Shown here piece after piece: positions 9,190 through 18,569 of a DNA stretch of 64,000 nucleotides; the first letter of the stretch is position 1, and each line of letters starts with the position of its first letter. The position numbers were made by a program, and so were the translations under genes. Origin of the DNA: Terrimonas pollutisoli (GTDB taxonomy: Bacteria > Bacteroidota > Bacteroidia > Chitinophagales > Chitinophagaceae); contig NZ_JARKNA010000012.1 of assembly GCF_029360765.1 (NCBI RefSeq), positions 1 through 64,000 of the forward strand, written 5' to 3'. Below the pieces are notes generated by a model that saw nothing but the letters and a program-made list of their open reading frames with translations, was not told where the DNA came from and searched no databases.

Positions 9190-9222
9190 AAAGGTTGTTT
9201 GCAAATGCAGGCAACCTTTTTT
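9190..9222 (+). terminator. rho-independent terminator after the BON/SH3 operon
   Basis: AAAGGTTG (9190-9197) pairs with CAACCTTT (9212-9219), followed by a T-run. It lies 20 bases after the stop codon of the SH3b gene. Confidence 0.8.
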
Positions 9223-9395
9223 ATTAAGAAAAATGTCGGACTAGCAGACATCTGCAAATGATATAATCCTGGCGTTGAGAGTCGTGTTGGAATACTAAAC
9301 CATATTTCCAACTTTATGAATCCGCACATTTGAAAATATCCACAGCATTCAAATGCTTTCTTTTTCGTAACTTTTATTATCTCAACCATTAAACC

Positions 9396-11135
9396 ATGAA
9401 ATTGCAATTACTTGTTGTTCCCGCTGCGGCGATGGCTTTATTGCTGGCTTTTCGTTTTCATGAATCAGCGGTTCCCGAAACATCCTCAAAGAATAATATC
9501 TATGCGAAAAGGAATATCATTAGCTGTAGTCCTGATTGGAACGAATTGAAAGATTGGATCGAAGAAGTTGACATCCCCCCTATGCCAGGCGCTGGTAATT
9601 ATAAATGGAACATCAATACCAGGAGCGACAGCGCCCAGTTTTATTTTAACCAGGGCATCAATATGTATTATGGCTTTCACATTATTGAAGCCATGGCGTC
9701 TTTTAAAAAGGCGGCAAGACTGGATTCTTCCAATGCTATGTTTTATTGGGCACAGGCTTTGGCCTATGGGCCGAATATTAATGATGGTGGCAGTTATGCC
9801 GAAAAACAAGACGCCTATGCCATAGCGCAAAAAGCATTGGCGATGTCAGCTAACAGCAGCGATAAAGATAAAATGCTGATATTGGCGCAGACGGTTCGTT
9901 ATTCAAAGGATTCCTCTGAAAGCCGTGATAGGTTGAATCAGTTGTATGCCGGTAAAATGAAGGAAGCGTATGCAAAATTCCCAAGTGATGCAGACGTTGC
10001 CGCTTTATATGCTGATGCACTGATGCTGCAGCATCCCTGGGATCTTTGGTACACCAATGGTAAACCAAAAGAATGGACACCCCGTATCAGGGAAGTGCTG
10101 GAAAAAATATTGAGCAAAAATCCCAATCATCCCGGCGCCAACCATTATTATATCCATGTGATGGAGCCCTCTCCTTTTGCCGCCAAAGCGTTGCCCAGTG
10201 CTGACCGGCTGGGTGAATCACACCCTGGTCTTTCTCATTTGGTTCACATGCCCTCACATATTTACCTGCGCACCGGTAATTATCAAAAAGGTTCGTTGGT
10301 GAATGAAAATGCCGTGAAGGCTTATAAAAATTATTTAAAATTGTTTGCACCGGTAGCGGCCGGCGATTTTATCTATATCATCCACAACCTGCACATGCAA
10401 ACCAACCATGCCATGATGGAAGGCAACGCTGCATATGCTATTCAATCAGCCAATGAAACAGTGAATAGCGTTCCTGCAGCATATTTAAGTACAGGCGATG
10501 CATTTGGAAATTATGCGCAATATATCCATATGACTCCCGTGCTGGTCTATATCCGTTTTGGTAAATGGAGTGAATTATTGTCGATGGCGGCGCCGGATAA
10601 GAGCCACGTATACTCAACTATTCTTTATCATTTTGGAAGAGGTATGGCCCAGGCCCGCCAGGGCAAATTAAAAGAGGCCAAACAGGAACTGGAAGCGTTG
10701 CTATCATTAAAATCCGATTCATCACTTACATTGCGCATGCCTCCCTTCTCACCAATGCTGGATGGTGCAATTGTTGCGGAAAATTTACTGAGAGGAAGCA
10801 TTGCCCTGGCCGAGAAAAAATTTGACGAATCAATCGCCGCTTATACAAAGGCTGTAGTAACGGAAGATAATATCGTGTATAACGAACCCCGTGACTGGAT
10901 GCTTAATCCAAAACATTATTTGGGTAATGCTTTTTTAAAAGCTGAAAAATTTAATGAAGCCAAAGATATTTTTGAAAAAGACCTTCGCTCCAATAATGAA
11001 AACGGTTGGGCCCTGTTTGGTTTGTACCAGGTACTCATGAGCGAGGGTAGAAAAAATGACGCGGAAAAGATGCTGGCCCGTTTCAAAAAGGCTTTTGCAA
11101 AAGCAGATATACAGTTGTATGGCCCTGTTCTTTAA
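9396..11135 (+). CDS. exported tetratricopeptide-repeat protein
   Basis: A 579-residue protein with an N-terminal signal sequence (MKLQLLVVPAAAMALLLAF) followed by helical TPR units across most of its length (clear examples near residues 80-115, 415-440, 480-560). The centre carries the conserved block NHYYIHVMEPSPFAAKALP and a HLVHMPSHIYLRTG segment; this His-rich motif marks a family of uncharacterised TPR proteins and could hold a metal. The role is likely a periplasmic scaffold, but no partner is evident. It is monocistronic between a terminator and the DUF559 unit. Confidence 0.85.
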   Translation: MKLQLLVVPAAAMALLLAFRFHESAVPETSSKNNIYAKRNIISCSPDWNELKDWIEEVDIPPMPGAGNYKWNINTRSDSAQFYFNQGINMYYGFHIIEAMASFKKAARLDSSNAMFYWAQALAYGPNINDGGSYAEKQDAYAIAQKALAMSANSSDKDKMLILAQTVRYSKDSSESRDRLNQLYAGKMKEAYAKFPSDADVAALYADALMLQHPWDLWYTNGKPKEWTPRIREVLEKILSKNPNHPGANHYYIHVMEPSPFAAKALPSADRLGESHPGLSHLVHMPSHIYLRTGNYQKGSLVNENAVKAYKNYLKLFAPVAAGDFIYIIHNLHMQTNHAMMEGNAAYAIQSANETVNSVPAAYLSTGDAFGNYAQYIHMTPVLVYIRFGKWSELLSMAAPDKSHVYSTILYHFGRGMAQARQGKLKEAKQELEALLSLKSDSSLTLRMPPFSPMLDGAIVAENLLRGSIALAEKKFDESIAAYTKAVVTEDNIVYNEPRDWMLNPKHYLGNAFLKAEKFNEAKDIFEKDLRSNNENGWALFGLYQVLMSEGRKNDAEKMLARFKKAFAKADIQLYGPVL

Positions 11136-11271
11136 TGTGTCTTTTTTTTCAGCAGCCAATATTAACATCCCACGGTTTAGGCTCATATTGAGTGTTACGA
11201 AAAAGTCCCTGAATAGCATTATACCATGCGAAAATGAGACAGTATAATATCCCTCCCGATAGCAATCGGGA

Positions 11272-11785
11272 CGGGGGAAGTTCTTCGGTCTTAGAAAATT
11301 TTCGATCGGGGGTGGATTAGTTGCTCGCATATTTATAATTTCATTACATGGTCAGAAAACATGATAATTATTATTACAATAAGAATTTGCAACCTTATGC
11401 CAACCGCTTGCGCAAAGAAATGACCAAGGCAGAAGCTTGTCTATGGAAATATATTTTGAGGGCGGGCCAACTCAAAGGTTTTCCGTTCAGACGTCAACGA
11501 CCGGTGTTGAATTATATTGCTGATTTCATGTGCAAGGAATTAGAGTTGATAATTGAAGTAGATGGGATAACACATCAGTGGGATGATGCCATTAAAAAGG
11601 ATGAAATCAGGCAAAAAACGCTGGAATCTGCTGGCTTTACTGTACTTCGTTTTAGCGATGAAGAAGTGTTGAACAATATACAGGCAGTTTTTAATTACCT
11701 GGAAGATTGGATTGAAAAGAAAATTAATCGACAGGTCTGATCCACCCCCAATTGAAATTTTATCATGGTCAAAGTGCTTCCCCCG
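11272..11785. mobile_element. DUF559 gene bracketed by 49-bp imperfect inverted repeats
   Basis: The 49 bases at 11272-11320 and the complement of 11737-11785 have equal length and agree at about 36 positions by eye. The outermost 9 bases (CGGGGGAAG) are identical and the innermost GGGGGTGGATYAG differs at one base. Only the DUF559 gene lies between them, with the right arm starting inside its last codons. This is the architecture of a small mobile or spreading unit. No transposase is present and no target duplication was found. Confidence 0.5.
11348..11740 (+). CDS. DUF559 domain nuclease-like protein
   Basis: A 130-residue protein of the DUF559 family, which has the restriction-endonuclease-like (Vsr/MutH-like) fold. 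Seen here are the family's LRKEMTKAEACLWKYI start, the FPFRRQRPVLNYIADF strand pair and the ELIIEVDGITHQ strand, whose Asp and Glu are the expected metal-binding acids, followed by RQKTLESAGFTVLRFSDEEV. It is probably a cytoplasmic DNase; no substrate is known. The gene sits alone between inverted repeats and is likely mobile. Confidence 0.88.
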   Translation: MVRKHDNYYYNKNLQPYANRLRKEMTKAEACLWKYILRAGQLKGFPFRRQRPVLNYIADFMCKELELIIEVDGITHQWDDAIKKDEIRQKTLESAGFTVLRFSDEEVLNNIQAVFNYLEDWIEKKINRQV

Positions 11786-11924
11786 CCAGCGGGGGACAAC
11801 GCATAGTTCTCTGCTCGATCAGTTAGGTACAGCATCTCAAAATAATAATTAGCCCCGTTTTATTTGATTACGAAATCAGGATGAAAGGAATTAATTTCAC
11901 GTAGTGATCAATTATTCCAGCCTG

Positions 11925-14162
11925 ATGAAGTTTGTGATTTCTGTCTTTTGTCTTATTGTCTTTTCCTGTTCGGCCCTGGCACAAACAAATCCTGCCCGTC
12001 CAAAAATCGGCGTGACATTTAGTGGAGGTGGCGCCAAAGGGCTGGCACATATCGGTATCTTAAAAGCCATTGACTCTGCTGGCCTAAAAGTAGATTATGT
12101 CACCGGCACCAGCATGGGCGCCGTGATTGGAAGTTTGTACAGCATTGGATATTCGGCTGATTCACTGGTGAAAATTGCCCGTTCTATTGATTGGGATCTT
12201 TTGCTAAGTAATCAATCGGGGCTGCGCAGTTTGTTTATGGAAGAAAAAGATGAATACTCCAAGTACGATATTGAGTTGCCCTGGGTGAATAGTCAATTTA
12301 AAATAGCTACGGGTTTTTTAGAGGGCCAGGAATTGTGGCTAAAATTTTCAGAATTGTATTTTCCTGTCAGCAATATCAAAGACTTTTCACAGTTCAATAT
12401 TCCGTTCAGGGGCATTGCAACAGACGTTGGAAATGGCGAGGCCATTGTTTTAAAAGATGGCGAGATCATTACGGCGATTCGTTCCAGCATAGCGATTCCG
12501 TCTTTATTTACCGCTTCCAATCATAATGGAAAGTTATTGGTGGATGGTGGTATCAGCCGCAACTTCCCGGTAAGGGATGTAAAGGAAATGGGCGCCGATT
12601 ATGTAATAGGCAGTACCGTCGCTACGGGATTATTGCCACCGGAAAAAGTAAAAAATATTGTTCAACTGTTATTACAAATCGCTTTTTTCAGGGAGGCGGA
12701 GGATGTAAAAAATGAAGTACCGCTTTGTGATATCTATATTCCGTTTAACCTGGAAAAATACAGCATGGCCAATTTTAATGATGCGGAAGAAATACTGGAG
12801 ATTGGTCTCGAAGAAGGACGAAAAATGTACCCGAAGTTTAAACATTTGGCTGATTCATTAAATGAAAAATATGGGATACAGCCGTTGGACCATCAGCGCC
12901 TGCCGGTATTAAAAACTGTTTATATTGATTCGGTACGATCAACTGGTTTTGACAATACTACCCAGGCATTTTTTCTCAATACCATGAACCTTAAATTGCA
13001 TAAGCACTATACGGCGGTGGAAATTGCTAACATGGTGCGACAGGCATTTGGAACAAGGTATTATAACCGTATCAATTATTCACTGGAGCAAAGAGCTGAC
13101 AGCAATTATACCATCCTTTTTGATGTGGCTGAAAACCCGCTGAGTTTTTTAAAAGCCGGTTTGCATTTCAACCGGTTTTCGGGCATTGGAGTTATCGCCA
13201 ACATCACGACCCGCAATTTTCTTTTACCCAATTCACGCAGCCTGGCCACCGTGAATATTGGCGAAAGTTTCCGGATCAAAGGCGAACATCTGCAATATAT
13301 TGGCCGGTTGAAAGAATTTGGCCTCACATTGAAAGCACAGCTTGATCGTTTTGATGTTACCACCTATGACCTGTATAAACGAACAGGTTTATACAAACAA
13401 AATTTTGCAGAAGTCAGTGAAAAATTACATTTCTCACCGGGTAAAAGTTTTACGATTGGCATTGGTCACCGCTTTGAGTGGATCAATTATAATCCCCGCA
13501 TTTCATCGTCCTTTGAATTCAAAGGGAAAAATAATTTTTCAACGGTATTTTCTTATTTAAAACATAATACACTGGATCGAAATATTTTTCCGCGAAGAGG
13601 TATTAAGCTGGATGCTGAATTTGGAAGAGTATTGACACAACAGGTAAGAATCAATTTTCTTATCGATGGTGAGCCGCCAACAAATCCTGATTCATTAAGG
13701 ACATCTGGTCATCCCTACTGGCGTACATCTTTTTCAGCAGAAGGTTACGTACCACTCAACCACAGATTCACCGCTTTTGCCAATATGCAAACCGGTATCA
13801 ATTTTAATTACTCCCGCAATATCATGAATGAATTTGTGATTGGTGGCCTGACAAAGATTGTGCGCAACCAGGTATTGTTTGCAGGATTGCAGGAAGCTGT
13901 TATTTACTCCCCGGCCGTTGCCACTTTCCAGGGCGGGCTGCGAACTTCTTTGTTTACCGGTGCTTATTTGACCGGCCGGGCCAATGTTCTTTTTAATAAC
14001 TTTATCAGCCGGAGCGATTTTTTTAAATACGAAGATCTTTATACGGGTTATGCCCTCACCTTCTCCTATAATTTTGCATTAGGACCTCTTGATGTGAGTG
14101 TGATGTATTGCGACCAGACAAAAAAAATACAATCCTATATTAATCTTGGAATTCCTTTTTAA
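11925..14162 (+). CDS. patatin-like phospholipase with Omp85-type barrel
   Basis: About 745 residues from the ATG at 11925, which opens a signal peptide (MKFVISVFCLIVFSCSALAQ); an upstream GTG at 11904 would add seven residues. The patatin domain (~residues 25-310) has the oxyanion loop GGGAKG, the nucleophile elbow GTSMG, and DGG carrying the catalytic Asp. A POTRA-like linker (~310-385) precedes a C-terminal beta-barrel of the surface-antigen/BamA type (~390-745). The family is the PlpD-like outer-membrane patatins, which hydrolyse phospholipids. The last 4 bases overlap the convergent DHFR-like gene. Confidence 0.92.
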   Translation: MKFVISVFCLIVFSCSALAQTNPARPKIGVTFSGGGAKGLAHIGILKAIDSAGLKVDYVTGTSMGAVIGSLYSIGYSADSLVKIARSIDWDLLLSNQSGLRSLFMEEKDEYSKYDIELPWVNSQFKIATGFLEGQELWLKFSELYFPVSNIKDFSQFNIPFRGIATDVGNGEAIVLKDGEIITAIRSSIAIPSLFTASNHNGKLLVDGGISRNFPVRDVKEMGADYVIGSTVATGLLPPEKVKNIVQLLLQIAFFREAEDVKNEVPLCDIYIPFNLEKYSMANFNDAEEILEIGLEEGRKMYPKFKHLADSLNEKYGIQPLDHQRLPVLKTVYIDSVRSTGFDNTTQAFFLNTMNLKLHKHYTAVEIANMVRQAFGTRYYNRINYSLEQRADSNYTILFDVAENPLSFLKAGLHFNRFSGIGVIANITTRNFLLPNSRSLATVNIGESFRIKGEHLQYIGRLKEFGLTLKAQLDRFDVTTYDLYKRTGLYKQNFAEVSEKLHFSPGKSFTIGIGHRFEWINYNPRISSSFEFKGKNNFSTVFSYLKHNTLDRNIFPRRGIKLDAEFGRVLTQQVRINFLIDGEPPTNPDSLRTSGHPYWRTSFSAEGYVPLNHRFTAFANMQTGINFNYSRNIMNEFVIGGLTKIVRNQVLFAGLQEAVIYSPAVATFQGGLRTSLFTGAYLTGRANVLFNNFISRSDFFKYEDLYTGYALTFSYNFALGPLDVSVMYCDQTKKIQSYINLGIPF

Positions 14163-14773
14163 GCCGATTGATTGAAATATCGCGGCCGCGGGCCAATATC
14201 ATCATGCTTGTTTACAATATAATACAGACCAATTTCGCCATTTACAAATTGCCTGGTTTTGGCAAGTGTCAATTTTATTTTATTCGTTGGCTCAGTAAAC
14301 AACGGAATGCCTTTTCCAAAAATCACCGGGTTAACAAATATCCAGTAGCTATCTATTAAATCAAGCTGCATGAGCATTTTTGTCAAAGCCGGGCTGCCAA
14401 AGAGTAGAATGTTTTTTCCATCCCGGCTTTTGATAGCATTAATTTCATCCTGCAGATCTTCACGGATGATGCTTGTATTGGGCAATCCTTCATCCGTCAG
14501 CGTTTTTGAAACAACGATTTTGTGAGCCTTATTATACCAGGATGAATAAGCCACGGTACCACTTGAAGCATTAGGAGTATCTTTAGCCGCCGGCCAGTAG
14601 CTATTTAATAGTTGATAAGAATTTCGTCCAAATAAAGCGGCATCCGCTTCTTCAGTCAACTGGCATACGAAATCAAGATTTTCTTCACCCACGGGAAAAT
14701 CATCAAATTCGCCGTTGGGTCCCGCTACAAAACCATCCAATGAGGTATGAACAACCAGAATTAATTTTCTCAT
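14159..14773 (-). CDS. dihydrofolate reductase-like (RibD C-terminal) protein
   Basis: A 204-residue reductase-fold protein starting MRKLILVVHTSLDGFVAGP, the pattern of the YyaP/RibD-C family. It has a GRNSYQLL strand-helix and a nucleotide-binding NILLFGSPALTKML segment (~120-135). It probably uses NADPH to reduce an unknown substrate and is not the essential FolA. It overlaps the convergent patatin gene by 4 bases. A second, more divergent member of the family lies at 16693-17265. Confidence 0.85.
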   Translation of the reverse strand: MRKLILVVHTSLDGFVAGPNGEFDDFPVGEENLDFVCQLTEEADAALFGRNSYQLLNSYWPAAKDTPNASSGTVAYSSWYNKAHKIVVSKTLTDEGLPNTSIIREDLQDEINAIKSRDGKNILLFGSPALTKMLMQLDLIDSYWIFVNPVIFGKGIPLFTEPTNKIKLTLAKTRQFVNGEIGLYYIVNKHDDIGPRPRYFNQSA

Positions 14774-14848
14774 CTCTTTCTTTATTTATTAAAAAAATCA
14801 GGCGGATTGTGTTTGTGATAATGCATGCGTCAGCAGGGACCTGCTTTG

Positions 14849-14872
14849 AGCCTTCGACAAGCTCAGGCTGAC
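14849..14872. repeat. small palindromic intergenic repeat
   Basis: The segment contains GAGCCTTCGACAAGCTC, a short near-palindrome, followed by AGGCTGAC. The same kind of CTTCGACAAGCTC repeat recurs in many Bacteroidota intergenic regions. It lies between the DHFR-like and AlkD genes. Confidence 0.5.
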
Positions 14873-14902
14873 ATTGCTTCGCCAGGCTCAGCATGACAGA
14901 GA

Positions 14903-15679
14903 CTAACTGCCCTTTTTGAGATTCATATAATGCTCCCTTTGTTTGGCATCGAAATGTTCTATCGAATAGCGCAATAATGTGCGGGGCATGGTAGCAGCAT
15001 GTTTATCCAAAAAACTCACGAGTCTTTTTTTATCCTTAGCACCTGCAAAGCGAAGCATCCAGCCTGTTGCTTTATGAATCAAATCTTCCTTGTCTTTTAC
15101 CAACAGCTCAGCGATCTTAAAAGTGTCATCGAGATCCCCCTGTCGTATAAAATAACAAGTACTTAAAATGGCGGTTCGCCGTTCCCAGATATTCTTTGAT
15201 TTAGAAAGTTTGTATAATATGTTCCTGGGTTTGTCAAACAGGTAGCTGCCGGTCATATGTAAACAGCCGAGGTCAACAAGATCCCAATTGTTGATCCTGT
15301 CATGTCGCTTCATATACAAATTATAAAACTCCTTCAGCCGTTCCGCTGTTATCTTTTTTGTTCTTGACTCTTTATCCATAATGCTAACGGCACCTGCCCG
15401 TATCTCATGGATCGGGTTTTCCAGTAGTTTTTCGATCTCATTTACCGGCATACCTGCAAATTCTTTGGCTAAGCTAAACAGCTGCCCCATCTTTACCCCA
15501 ATGAATTTATCGCCTTCTCCGTATTGTCCTTCACCGGATTTGAAATAACGCTGTATCTTTTTTAATTCAACATCCGATTGATGTTTCTTTACCTCTTCGA
15601 TAAACTGCTTAGCAGTTAATTGTTTTTTTTCAGCAGTAATTTTTGCCGGCTTTTTTGGTGTGGCTGTTTTGGTTGGCAT
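14903..15679 (-). CDS. DNA alkylation repair protein (AlkD family)
   Basis: A 258-residue, all-helical HEAT-like protein of the AlkC/AlkD DNA glycosylase family, which excises 3- and 7-alkylated purines. A basic Lys-rich N-terminus (residues 1-25) precedes the helical array. Conserved features include FIGVKMGQLFSLAKEF, a WDLVDL segment with the Trp and Asp expected at the active site, and KATGWMLRFAG. Its start is 5 bases from the stop of the upstream DUF1801 gene, so the two form an operon. Confidence 0.9.
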   Translation of the reverse strand: MPTKTATPKKPAKITAEKKQLTAKQFIEEVKKHQSDVELKKIQRYFKSGEGQYGEGDKFIGVKMGQLFSLAKEFAGMPVNEIEKLLENPIHEIRAGAVSIMDKESRTKKITAERLKEFYNLYMKRHDRINNWDLVDLGCLHMTGSYLFDKPRNILYKLSKSKNIWERRTAILSTCYFIRQGDLDDTFKIAELLVKDKEDLIHKATGWMLRFAGAKDKKRLVSFLDKHAATMPRTLLRYSIEHFDAKQREHYMNLKKGS

Positions 15680-15684
15680 ATGAG

Positions 15685-16077
15685 CTATTTTTTTAACCTT
15701 TTTTTTGCCTCATCCAGCTCTTCATTGTCTTTGATTCTTATTTTGACGATCTTCTGCACCAATGATGCAGGCAAAGGTTTAGCCGGTGTAAAATGAATAG
15801 TTGTTCCGGTAGTTTTATAAGGTTGCAATTCTTTTTCGAGTGTTTTTAAAATGCCTTTATTGATGACAACAAGGGAACAATGATCCTTGAAAGCCGCAAA
15901 GTGTACCAACGGGCCCAGGTACTTGTAAGTTGGAATTTGATAGCTGATGATCTCCTCTGCCTTCGGTGCCGCTTTTCGGATTGTTTGCCGGAGTTTTTCG
16001 AGCATGCTCTTCATGTCCGCAGGCACCATTTCGAGGTATTCATCCACAGTTTTAGCTGGCGTGGTTTTGACTTTCAT
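15685..16077 (-). CDS. DUF1801 (YdhG-like) protein
   Basis: A 130-residue protein of the DUF1801/YdhG family, sometimes named iron-chaperone or frataxin-like. The YLEMVPADMKSMLEKLRQ helix and the EEIISYQIPTYKY and HFAAFKDHCSLVV strands are typical. The molecular role is not established. It is the first gene of a pair with alkD (5-base gap). Confidence 0.85.
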   Translation of the reverse strand: MKVKTTPAKTVDEYLEMVPADMKSMLEKLRQTIRKAAPKAEEIISYQIPTYKYLGPLVHFAAFKDHCSLVVINKGILKTLEKELQPYKTTGTTIHFTPAKPLPASLVQKIVKIRIKDNEELDEAKKRLKK

Positions 16078-16158
16078 TTTTTGAAGAAGGTTACTGTTAA
16101 TGTTTTATAAAAATCAAAAAGCAATTCCCTTGTTTTAAATCGCTTTTAATAGTGATTG

Positions 16159-16638
16159 TTATTTTTGATCGTAGGCTTTTTGCAGGGCCGCTACGTCCAG
16201 TTTTTTCATTTGCATCAATGCTGTCATTACATTTTTTGTATTGCCGTGTTTACTGTCGCTCATCAGCTTGTCAAGGATTTTTGGTACAATTTGCCACGAC
16301 ACACCAAATTTATCTTTTAGCCAACCACACTGGCTTTTTTCTCCACCCGCGGAAAGCTTGTCCCAGAAATAATCGACCTCCTGCTGGTCTTCACAGCTTA
16401 CAAAAAAAGATATGGCTTCTGTAAATTTAAACTGTGGACCCGCATCAAATGCATGAAATTTTATTCCATCCAGTTCTACGGTAGCTCCCATCACCTGGTC
16501 TTTTGGAAATGGACTGTCTTTGTTCCAATATTTGATGCTGGTCACTTTTGAATTTTTAAAAATGGACGCATAGAAATTAACAGCCTCCTCTGCCCTTCCA
16601 TCGAACCATAAAAATGGAGTGATTTTCTGATTTTGCAT
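16159..16638 (-). CDS. VOC-fold (PhnB-like) protein
   Basis: A 159-residue protein of the glyoxalase/VOC superfamily, PhnB-type subgroup. It begins QKITPFLWFDGRAEEAVNFY and continues with strands such as VELDGIKFHAFDAG and the SQCGWLKDKFGVSWQIVP segment. Such proteins are often misnamed 3-demethylubiquinone methyltransferase. No substrate can be named. It is monocistronic or loosely linked to the DHFR-like gene 54 bases upstream. Confidence 0.88.
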   Translation of the reverse strand: MQNQKITPFLWFDGRAEEAVNFYASIFKNSKVTSIKYWNKDSPFPKDQVMGATVELDGIKFHAFDAGPQFKFTEAISFFVSCEDQQEVDYFWDKLSAGGEKSQCGWLKDKFGVSWQIVPKILDKLMSDSKHGNTKNVMTALMQMKKLDVAALQKAYDQK

Positions 16639-16692
16639 ATGGTTTAATTTTTAGGTTGTTATTTTATTGGTTTGAATAGTGCTGCTTCGTGC

Positions 16693-17265
16693 TTATTTCA
16701 CTACCTCGTATACAATATGACTGGCTGCCGGCGTATCGGTGCTGGCTATTTTTTTTAAACTGATAGGTTGATGGCCGATAGTTTCAAACAAGCGGGTGCC
16801 GGCATTTAACAAGATCGGGGCAATATGTATATGCAGTTCATCAATCACTCCGGCTTTGATAAATTGCCGGATTGTATAAGCACCGCCCATGACACAGATA
16901 TTTTTGTCACCTGCTACGATCTTTGCTTTTTCTAATGCATCGTGAATGCCCTTTGTAATGTAAGTGAAGCCTGCTACTTCTGACTTTGGCTTTTGACTGC
17001 ACAATACAAAGGCCGGTATTGTAAATGGCGTAACAGCTTCCCAGACGCCGTTGATGGCTGTAGAATAAGTAATATTTCCACAAATCACTGCTCCGGAAGA
17101 ATTCATCAGCTCATCCAATATTTCATTGTCAGCAGGGGTCTTTGCTGCAAACAGCCAATCATGAAGACGTTGACCATTGTTGCCCATCGGGTGTTCTTCT
17201 GTTATGCCCGGTCCGGCAATAAATCCATCCAATGACATGGTAATATCTGCAATTATCTTTTGCAT
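16693..17265 (-). CDS. dihydrofolate reductase-like (RibD C-terminal) protein
   Basis: A 190-residue protein with the family start KIIADITMSLDGFIAGPG. The cofactor-site segment is NICVMGGAYTIRQFIKAG (~135-150), followed by HIAPILLNAGTRLFE. It is a probable NADPH-dependent reductase of unknown substrate, distinct in sequence from the member at 14159. It precedes the VOC gene on the same strand, an arrangement common for small accessory enzymes. Confidence 0.87.
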   Translation of the reverse strand: MQKIIADITMSLDGFIAGPGITEEHPMGNNGQRLHDWLFAAKTPADNEILDELMNSSGAVICGNITYSTAINGVWEAVTPFTIPAFVLCSQKPKSEVAGFTYITKGIHDALEKAKIVAGDKNICVMGGAYTIRQFIKAGVIDELHIHIAPILLNAGTRLFETIGHQPISLKKIASTDTPAASHIVYEVVK

Positions 17266-17440
17266 CGGCTAACGCTCGTCATGGTTAAACACAAGGGTGA
17301 TTTTGTACTGTAAATTTGCACTGAAAATAAAAACCAGGCAGGGTGTAAAAACGTCAGTTTAAGGGGTAGCTTCCGCCAATAGCTGCAAACCGCACCATTA
17401 AAATTGCTTCAGAACTCAACCGAAAAGATAGCAGGACCGT

Positions 17441-18496
17441 TTATGCGGATTGCTGCATCGCCTTTACAAAATCGCTGACAAGATAACTGATCAGTTTACC
17501 GGTAGAGCTATCTGTGCGACCGTCTGATAAACGAATAGCGCCTTCACAAATATGCAGGTAGGCCGGTTTTGCATCCGCTGCGCAGTAGGAAACATATTGC
17601 CTTGCATGATTAGGAGTAACACCTGTGGGCGTCATGGCACTGCTGAGTGTATGTTGTACCGCATCCAAATCAAGCTCGACACCGCACAAAGTATCTTCCA
17701 TGAAGCCGGTAGCATGTGCTACAGCCTGCATAAAGTTTCGTTTGCCATGAATAAAAATATCTTCAAAGGTTATGCAGTCGATAAACGGGTTATTTACAAT
17801 GTCCATCCAGATATTTTGTGGCAGATAGTTTTCATGTAAACCAACGATGCAATATTTCTGCAGGTAGCCATCTTCTTCTGCATAACGGAAGGAATTACCG
17901 CTGTGTCTTCCCTCCAATGGGCGATAATCTGCATGGGCATCCAGATTAATACAGTTGATCTGTGCCAGCGGAATTTTTCCCGCTTTATACCAGCCCTTAG
18001 CCGCGCCTTTTATCAGCGGGTATGCATTATTGTGCCCACCCCCTATCACTATCGGGATCTTTTGGTATTCCGTGATGATCTTCGCCAGTTTCTCCACTTC
18101 GTCGTCAATACTGTTAACAGCATGACGATAAGCTTCCAGCTTCTCTCCTTCATCATGTGCCGTATGATCGATCAGGTAAAGGATATCTCCAAAATCAAAA
18201 TGACCAGCCAGCGCAATATCATCACCGCTTAAAAAATCATTGCTCTGGATATTTAAGAAGGATTGCAGAAAAGAGAACCAGGCCGTGTCTGTTCCACCCA
18301 AACCGGGATTCGCTTTTACGCCAATATCTTCGGGTATGCCAAACAAGATATACTTAGCAGTGGTGGTTTGAAGAAACTCTTCCAGTTTACTGCTATCGGG
18401 AATAAAATGTAACCGCTCCCCCAGCTTTGTTTCAAACTTGCGAATCCTGGTGAGGGAGAGAATATCCTGCTTGGTGTAATACTTAAAATGTTGCAT
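17441..18496 (-). CDS. hutG: formimidoylglutamase / arginase family (HutG)
   Basis: A ~351-residue ureohydrolase from the ATG at 18496; a TTG seven codons upstream is the alternative. The manganese-binding motifs are present: GGGHNNAYP, LDAHADYRP and GVELDLDAV. The family cleaves formiminoglutamate to glutamate and formamide, the last step of histidine degradation. With hutI at 21205-22452 on the same strand this supports HutG rather than agmatinase or arginase. hutH and hutU are not in the window. A CPA2 antiporter gene separates hutG from hutI. Confidence 0.82.
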   Translation of the reverse strand: MQHFKYYTKQDILSLTRIRKFETKLGERLHFIPDSSKLEEFLQTTTAKYILFGIPEDIGVKANPGLGGTDTAWFSFLQSFLNIQSNDFLSGDDIALAGHFDFGDILYLIDHTAHDEGEKLEAYRHAVNSIDDEVEKLAKIITEYQKIPIVIGGGHNNAYPLIKGAAKGWYKAGKIPLAQINCINLDAHADYRPLEGRHSGNSFRYAEEDGYLQKYCIVGLHENYLPQNIWMDIVNNPFIDCITFEDIFIHGKRNFMQAVAHATGFMEDTLCGVELDLDAVQHTLSSAMTPTGVTPNHARQYVSYCAADAKPAYLHICEGAIRLSDGRTDSSTGKLISYLVSDFVKAMQQSA

Positions 18497-18569
18497 GCAA
18501 TCTTTTATATCCGACAATTTAAAGAAAATAAACTTGTATCAAAGACGATGATTGATTTTTATTTCAACA

